Assembly: GCA_000972765.1 (NCBI GenBank)
Contig: CP011265.1
Span: 248,001 to 312,000 of the forward strand
Origin: Verrucomicrobia bacterium IMCC26134
GTDB lineage: Bacteria; Verrucomicrobiota; Verrucomicrobiia; Opitutales; Opitutaceae
Reading direction: 5' to 3'
Length of the DNA: 64,000 bases
Shown: piece after piece, positions 59,904 through 64,000 of the stretch
Layout of the letters: every line of letters begins with the position of its first letter
How positions within the stretch are numbered: the stretch's first letter is position 1
Translations under genes and position numbers: made by a program
Notes under the pieces: model-generated
Told to the model about the DNA's origin: nothing
Seen by the model: the letters and a program-made list of their open reading frames with translations, nothing else
The model's database searches: none

Positions 59904-60788
59904 ATGCATTTCCAGGGACATCTCTTTTTTCCGCTCGCGAGCAGTTTCGGCTATGTGTTCGCGTTGCTGCTCCTGAAGCGCTCCTCGGAGTGGGGCGTGG
60001 GAGTGTGGCGGACAACCTTCATTTCAAACATGGCGATGGGGCTGGTTTTCTCCTTGCTGCTTTCGCTGGGTGGCACCGGTCAGCCGATCGCGCTGGTGTG
60101 GCAGCCGGCTTTGGCGGGCGGTCTTTTCTTTACGGGGCAAATTTTCACTTTCCTGGCTTTGCACCATGGTGACGTCTCGGTGGCGACGCCGGTGCTGGGG
60201 GTGAAGATCGTGTTGGTGGCGTTGAGCAGCGTGCTGCTGCTGCCGGACCCGGTGCCATTAAAATGGTGGGTGGCGGCGGGGTTGAGTTCACTGGCGATCG
60301 TGTTGCTGGCGCGGGGAGATTCGCGACCAACCCATGCGGCCGGGCGCACGGTCCTGATGGCGGTGCTGGCAGCTGCCTGTTTCGCGCTGACGGATGTGTT
60401 GGTGCAGAAGTGGGCGCCGGCGTGGGGAGTGGGCCGGTTTTTGCCGCTGATGTTCGGCGCGGTGGCGGTGTTCTCGATCGGCTTGGTGCCGTTCTTCAGC
60501 GCGCCGCTCCGGTCGGTGCCGCGGGCGGCGTGGGGGTGGCTGGTTTCAGGCGGGGTGCTGCTTGCGCTGCAGGCGGGAAGCATGGCCTACGCGATGGGAG
60601 TCTATGGTGACGCGACGGCGGTGAATATTGTGTATTCGGCGCGGGGGTTGTGGAGTGTGGCGGCGGTATGGCTGGTCGGACACTGGTTTTCCAACGAAGA
60701 GCAACGACTTGGACCGGCCGTGCTACGCAGCCGGTTGTCGGGCGCAGTGCTGATGCTGGCAGCGATCGCGCTGGTTATCCTGGCCTGA
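59904..60788 (+). CDS. EamA/DMT-superfamily transporter
   Basis: A 294-residue inner-membrane protein with about ten helices in two EamA-like halves, from HLFFPLASSFGYVFALLLLK to LSGAVLMLAAIALVILA. The GLFFTGQIFTFLALHHGDVSVATPVLG segment is the typical end of the first half, and MAYAMGVYGDATAVNIVYSARGLW that of the second. Family members export amino acids, nucleotides or drugs; substrate here is unknown. The ATG at 59904 is used instead of one 42 bases earlier. It is convergent with the UbiB-like gene, 4 bases apart. Confidence 0.83.
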   Translation: MHFQGHLFFPLASSFGYVFALLLLKRSSEWGVGVWRTTFISNMAMGLVFSLLLSLGGTGQPIALVWQPALAGGLFFTGQIFTFLALHHGDVSVATPVLGVKIVLVALSSVLLLPDPVPLKWWVAAGLSSLAIVLLARGDSRPTHAAGRTVLMAVLAAACFALTDVLVQKWAPAWGVGRFLPLMFGAVAVFSIGLVPFFSAPLRSVPRAAWGWLVSGGVLLALQAGSMAYAMGVYGDATAVNIVYSARGLWSVAAVWLVGHWFSNEEQRLGPAVLRSRLSGAVLMLAAIALVILA

Positions 60789-60792
60789 GAAT

Positions 60793-62436
60793 TTAGTGGC
60801 GGCCTTCTTTGTAGATGCCGTAGGCGACGTAGGCGGCGATCAGGGCGGCGAAAACGAAGCCGAGCGTGCCGAGGTGCGAAGTGCTGCCGGGGCTTTTGGC
60901 CGCGATGATAAGGGAACTGCCGACGATGAGCGCGCCGCTGATGAAGCCGAGCGCGATGCGGTTGGCGGAGGTTATGAGCGCGTCGTCGAGGTCGTCCAAG
61001 CCCTGGTGCTGGAACTTGATGGTGAGCTCGTCGTGCTCGATGCGACGGATAATGCGGTGCATCTCGCCGGGCAGATCGCGCAGGCTGCCGAGTGTGCTGC
61101 GAAGCATGGAGCGGGTGTCGCGCAGCACGGCCCGGGGGCCGGTGCGCTCACGCTGGAGCGCGATGAGCACGGGCTTGGCGGCGCGTTTCAGATCGAAGTC
61201 GGGGTCCAGCGTGGCGGCGACTTCCTCGATCGAGAGCACGGCCTTGGCCATGAGGGAGTAGTCGCTGGTGACGTTGATGCCGTTGCGTCCAAAAATGAAG
61301 AGCAGTTTCAACATGGCGCGTCCCATCTGAACGTGGCCGATGGCGCGGTTAAAATCCTCGCGCAAGGCCAGGGTGACGTCGCGCTCCATGGCGCGCAGGT
61401 CGGCGCGTCCCGCGGGGCTGCCAAGATCGGCGGCGATTTGCACAATGCGTTCCGGGTCTTGGTCGACGGCGGCGAGAAAGAGGTCGGCAAGGGCGTGGCG
61501 GAGGCGGCGCGTGAGGTGGCCGGCAAGGCCCCAGTCCAGGAAACAGAGGCGTCCGTCAGCGGCGATGAGCACGTTGCCGGAGTGTGGGTCCGCGTGGAAA
61601 AAACCGGCGACGAGGACTTGGTGGAAGAGCGAGGTGGCGCCGGTGGTGGCGAGGGCCCGGGCGGCGGCAGGGTCAAGTCCGGGGTCGTCCACGGGGCGGC
61701 CGATGATGCGTTCCATCACGAGCACGCATGCACTGGAGAGCGACTCGACGACCTCGGGGGCGAAGACTTTGTCCGGCTGCGGATTGGTGGCGTTAAAATA
61801 GCGCTGGTTGCGGGCCTCGTGAGTAAAATCGAGTTCACGCAACACGCCGGCGCTCACCTCGGCCACGATTGAGGGGAGGTTGTAGGGCGCGAGGGCGGAT
61901 ATGCGGTTGTGAATCTGGCCGGCCAGGAAGGCGAGAATGGCGAGGTCGTTTTCGACGATGCGCTGAAGGCCGGGGCGCTGGATTTTAACCGCGACCTCAC
62001 GACCTTCGTGAAGGCGGGCGAAGTGGACCTGGGCAAGCGAGGCGGCGGCGACAGGGGTTTCGTCGAAGTCGGCGAAAATCTCGGAGAGGGGGCGGTTGTC
62101 AAAAGCGGCGTCGAGAATGGGCCGGATCTCGGCGAAGGGGACGGGAGGGACGGTGTTGCGTAGTTTGCGCAGTTCGAGGATGAGGCCGGAGGGAAGGGCG
62201 TCGGGCCGCATGCTGAGGAGCTGGCCTGCCTTGATGAAGGTGGGGCCGAGCTCCTCCAGGGCCATGCGCAGGCGGACCCACGGGGGCAGGCGCTCGGCGG
62301 GGCGCGGAAGGATGCGTTGCAGGAAGCCTGCGGGCAGCTCTATCTGGTCAAGTAGATCGGTGAACCCGTAGCGGGCCACGACGCCGGTGATCTCCTTGGC
62401 GCGAACGGCGTGGGCGAGGATGTTGAAGGCGATCAC
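60793..62436 (-). CDS. ubiB: UbiB/ABC1/AarF-family atypical protein kinase
   Basis: A 547-residue protein of the UbiB (ABC1/ADCK) family, needed for ubiquinone or other quinone metabolism in many bacteria. The KxGQ motif is FIKAGQLLSMRPDALP and the Ala-rich loop PVAAASLAQVH, with catalytic VAVKIQRPGL, HADPHSGNVLI and LDWGLAGHL. Two C-terminal hydrophobic helices (IALGFISGALIVGSSLIIAA, LGFVFAALIAAYVAYGIY) anchor it in the inner membrane. The start is a GTG. It is 7 bases downstream of the phasin-like gene, so the two are co-transcribed. Confidence 0.92.
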   Translation of the reverse strand: MIAFNILAHAVRAKEITGVVARYGFTDLLDQIELPAGFLQRILPRPAERLPPWVRLRMALEELGPTFIKAGQLLSMRPDALPSGLILELRKLRNTVPPVPFAEIRPILDAAFDNRPLSEIFADFDETPVAAASLAQVHFARLHEGREVAVKIQRPGLQRIVENDLAILAFLAGQIHNRISALAPYNLPSIVAEVSAGVLRELDFTHEARNQRYFNATNPQPDKVFAPEVVESLSSACVLVMERIIGRPVDDPGLDPAAARALATTGATSLFHQVLVAGFFHADPHSGNVLIAADGRLCFLDWGLAGHLTRRLRHALADLFLAAVDQDPERIVQIAADLGSPAGRADLRAMERDVTLALREDFNRAIGHVQMGRAMLKLLFIFGRNGINVTSDYSLMAKAVLSIEEVAATLDPDFDLKRAAKPVLIALQRERTGPRAVLRDTRSMLRSTLGSLRDLPGEMHRIIRRIEHDELTIKFQHQGLDDLDDALITSANRIALGFISGALIVGSSLIIAAKSPGSTSHLGTLGFVFAALIAAYVAYGIYKEGRH

Positions 62437-62443
62437 GTCGGCG

Positions 62444-62770
62444 TCACGGCTCGCCGTTGCGGGTCGGGGCGGGCGGCGGATTGGCGGCGGCTTCTAGCAC
62501 GGCGACACGGGCCTCGAGGGCGGTGAGGCGGGCGACTACGGCGGCGTCCTGACGGTGAAGGATCTCTTGCACTTTCACCGAGGCCTGCGCGCTCATTTCC
62601 TCGAATTCCCGGCGTCCTCGCTCGGCGATTTTATCGGCGATGATGCGGGCGTCGTCGGCTTTGATTTTCCCCTGGCGCACGTAGTCATCGAGGGCGTCCT
62701 GGACTTTTTCCTTGGTGATGACGGCGGCACCCACGCCGGCAAGGAGGGTTTTTTTAATGGTGTCGATCAT
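62444..62770 (-). CDS. Phasin-like small coiled-coil protein (PhaF/PhaI-like)
   Basis: A 108-residue protein beginning MIDTIKKTLLAGVGAAVITK, then VQDALDDYVRQGKIKADDAR and a heptad-rich coiled-coil section (AAVVARLTALEARVAVLE), with a Pro-rich tail. This looks like 'polyhydroxyalkanoate synthesis regulator phasin' proteins often found beside ubiB in genome annotation. No PHA genes are in the window. It is 7 bases upstream of the UbiB-like gene on the same strand, so a common function at membrane or granule surface is plausible. Confidence 0.7.
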   Translation of the reverse strand: MIDTIKKTLLAGVGAAVITKEKVQDALDDYVRQGKIKADDARIIADKIAERGRREFEEMSAQASVKVQEILHRQDAAVVARLTALEARVAVLEAAANPPPAPTRNGEP

Positions 62771-62831
62771 AGTGTGTAAAAGATAATGCGATGCCGCGGA
62801 GGCCGCAAGCGCGGGGTTTTGGCGGGCAGTC

Positions 62832-64000
62832 TCAGGACGGGGCGACGGGAAAGGGTGCGTTGGTGGCGGCGTGCGGAGCGGCGGCGCGCAGGCGGTGGGC
62901 GAGCACGAGCGTAAGCAGAAAGGCACCGGTCGCGATCCAGCCGACGCGACCGTAGCCGATGAGGTGGCCGGATAGATCGCGGGTGATGAGTGCGCCGCCC
63001 AGCATGTTGGCGAGCGCGCTGGCACCTTGTTGCACGGCCGAGTTTAGGCTCATAAAACCGCCGCGAAAGCGCGGTTTCACGGCATTGACGACGAGGGTGT
63101 TTGCCGGGCCGAAGCGTCCGGACATGCCGATGAAGAGCAGGGTGGTGATCGCCAACACGACAGGCAGCGGCGCGGGGCCGAGGTGGGTGACGAGCAAGGT
63201 GGCGGCGATCGCGGGCAGGCTGATCCAGGCGAGCACCTTCAATTTATCGTGCCGATCCGTGAGGCGGCCCATGATCGGCGTGGCGATGAATGTGGCTACG
63301 CCGCCGCAAAAATATACCCAGGGCAAGTGGGCGTCGGAGATGCCGACATTTGCGACCAGGCTCGGGGCCATGAACGGGATCAGGCAACCGCTGGCCGTGA
63401 CTACACCGGCAGTGACTGCGAAACCGCGCCAGTGCACACCTTCCCCCAGGATTCCGCGCATCTGGGCGATTGGGGATATGAGAGGTGCGGCCTGTTCGGG
63501 GGCGCGGTGAGGCAGAAAACGTGCGATGCCGAATCCTATGGGGATCGCCAGACCGGCAAGCAGGAAGAACGGGGCGTGCCAGCCGAAGTGGTTAACCAAA
63601 GCCAAGCCCAGGGGGACACCCGCTACAGTGGCGAGCGGAAAGGCGGACATGACAAATGACATCCCTCGACCCCGTCGTTCCGGCGGAACGACATCGGCCA
63701 CCATGGCGACAACGATCGAGCCGGCCAGGCCTCCGCAAACGCCGGCGGCGAGTCGAGCGGCAAGCAAGGCCTGGTGGCTCGGCGCGAGGGCGCAGCCCAA
63801 GGTGGCCAGGGCGAACCCGAAGTAGAGCCACTGGAGGGCGTATTTACGGTCGATGCGGTCGAGAAAAAAGCCGCCCAGCAAGCCGGCGCCGGCCGCCGCG
63901 CCTCCATAGGCCGCGACGAGATGACTAAATTGCAACGGGGATAGGTTGAACTCCCGCATGAGCCCCGCGCCGAGGGGCATCATGATCATATAGTCGAGAA
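62832..64000 (-). CDS. MFS transporter, N-terminus beyond the window (partial)
   Basis: At least 389 residues of a major facilitator superfamily permease; the frame reads LDYMIMMPLGAGLMREFNLS at the window edge and continues beyond it. Twelve-helix topology is evident, with LDRIDRKYALQWLYFG at the loop between helices 2 and 3, and MADVVPPERRGRGMSFVMS between 4 and 5, which is the DHA1-type motif of sugar, drug or metabolite exporters. Substrate unknown. The stop at 62832 lies about 60 bases before the phasin-like gene, all on the minus strand, possibly one transcript. Confidence 0.88.
   Translation of the reverse strand, partial: LDYMIMMPLGAGLMREFNLSPLQFSHLVAAYGGAAAGAGLLGGFFLDRIDRKYALQWLYFGFALATLGCALAPSHQALLAARLAAGVCGGLAGSIVVAMVADVVPPERRGRGMSFVMSAFPLATVAGVPLGLALVNHFGWHAPFFLLAGLAIPIGFGIARFLPHRAPEQAAPLISPIAQMRGILGEGVHWRGFAVTAGVVTASGCLIPFMAPSLVANVGISDAHLPWVYFCGGVATFIATPIMGRLTDRHDKLKVLAWISLPAIAATLLVTHLGPAPLPVVLAITTLLFIGMSGRFGPANTLVVNAVKPRFRGGFMSLNSAVQQGASALANMLGGALITRDLSGHLIGYGRVGWIATGAFLLTLVLAHRLRAAAPHAATNAPFPVAPS

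Noticed and set aside
60796-61872. Open frame of about 358 codons opposite the UbiB-like gene
   Set aside because: Shadow of a gene with all UbiB motifs; no protein-like features of its own.

Overview
The window is one strand-mixed stretch of high-GC bacterial chromosome with no plasmid, phage, insertion-sequence or CRISPR signal. The gene set points to the phylum Verrucomicrobiota, probably Opitutaceae-like (inference). The best pointers are the secreted nuclease at 50824-52236, whose tail carries the 'DPDGDGIPNLIEYALG' motif I associate with verrucomicrobial exported proteins, the style of the sigma factor/membrane partner pair at 11565-13094, and a Gram-negative envelope gene set (lipid A acyltransferase, MsbA-type ABC exporter, KdsD). 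Most start codons have no recognisable Shine-Dalgarno sequence, and several have a TTTACA/TTACAC-like hexamer just upstream instead.

Region by region. 1-6205: the tail of a TRAP solute-binding protein, a fused DctQM TRAP permease, a DUF4197-like protein and a large GH2 beta-galactosidase. 6379-9526: tRNA-Phe, a YmdB-type phosphodiesterase, a small membrane protein and an acetate/succinate CoA-transferase. 9676-13628: a CPBP protease, a polyprenyl diphosphate synthase, an ECF-type sigma factor with a likely membrane partner, and YjbQ. 13817-18807: class I fumarase, KdsD, a LysM lipoprotein and an aminotransferase. 18804-23042: an unusual membrane protein with a degenerate M50-protease-like core and two cyclic-nucleotide-binding domains, then an SbmA/YddA-like ABC transporter.

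23116-28688 is the most unusual block: an accessory chaperone operon made of a large protein broken by a one-base frameshift, a very short GrpE-like protein, an 835-residue Hsp70 with an extra beta-rich segment between its ATPase and substrate-binding parts, and a TPR protein with a membrane helix. 28700-30677 holds an OppD/OppF ATPase pair with no permease genes nearby. 30842-40056 is an envelope-glycan locus: lipid A acyltransferase, two divergent ELM1-family proteins, a glycosyltransferase, a UDP-sugar epimerase, a pyruvyltransferase-family protein, an FkbM methyltransferase and an MsbA-like exporter.

40246-48276 is housekeeping: RNA polymerase omega with its own terminator, SmpB, homoserine kinase, TrmL, a DUF2071 protein, an RsuA-type pseudouridine synthase, an ABC exporter, QueC and QueE of queuosine synthesis, and ExoD. 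48281-52527 carries an octaheme c-type cytochrome fused to HEAT and TPR repeats, the secreted nuclease and tRNA-Ile(CAU). 52673-58808 is a signalling region: a YkgJ protein, a degenerate LuxR-type regulator, and a tight three-gene set of a receiver-PAS-kinase, a lipoprotein with a Cache-like sensor domain and a membrane hybrid kinase. 58846-64000 has a flavodoxin-like reductase, a small hypothetical gene, an EamA transporter, a UbiB-family kinase, a phasin-like coiled-coil protein and an MFS transporter cut by the window end.
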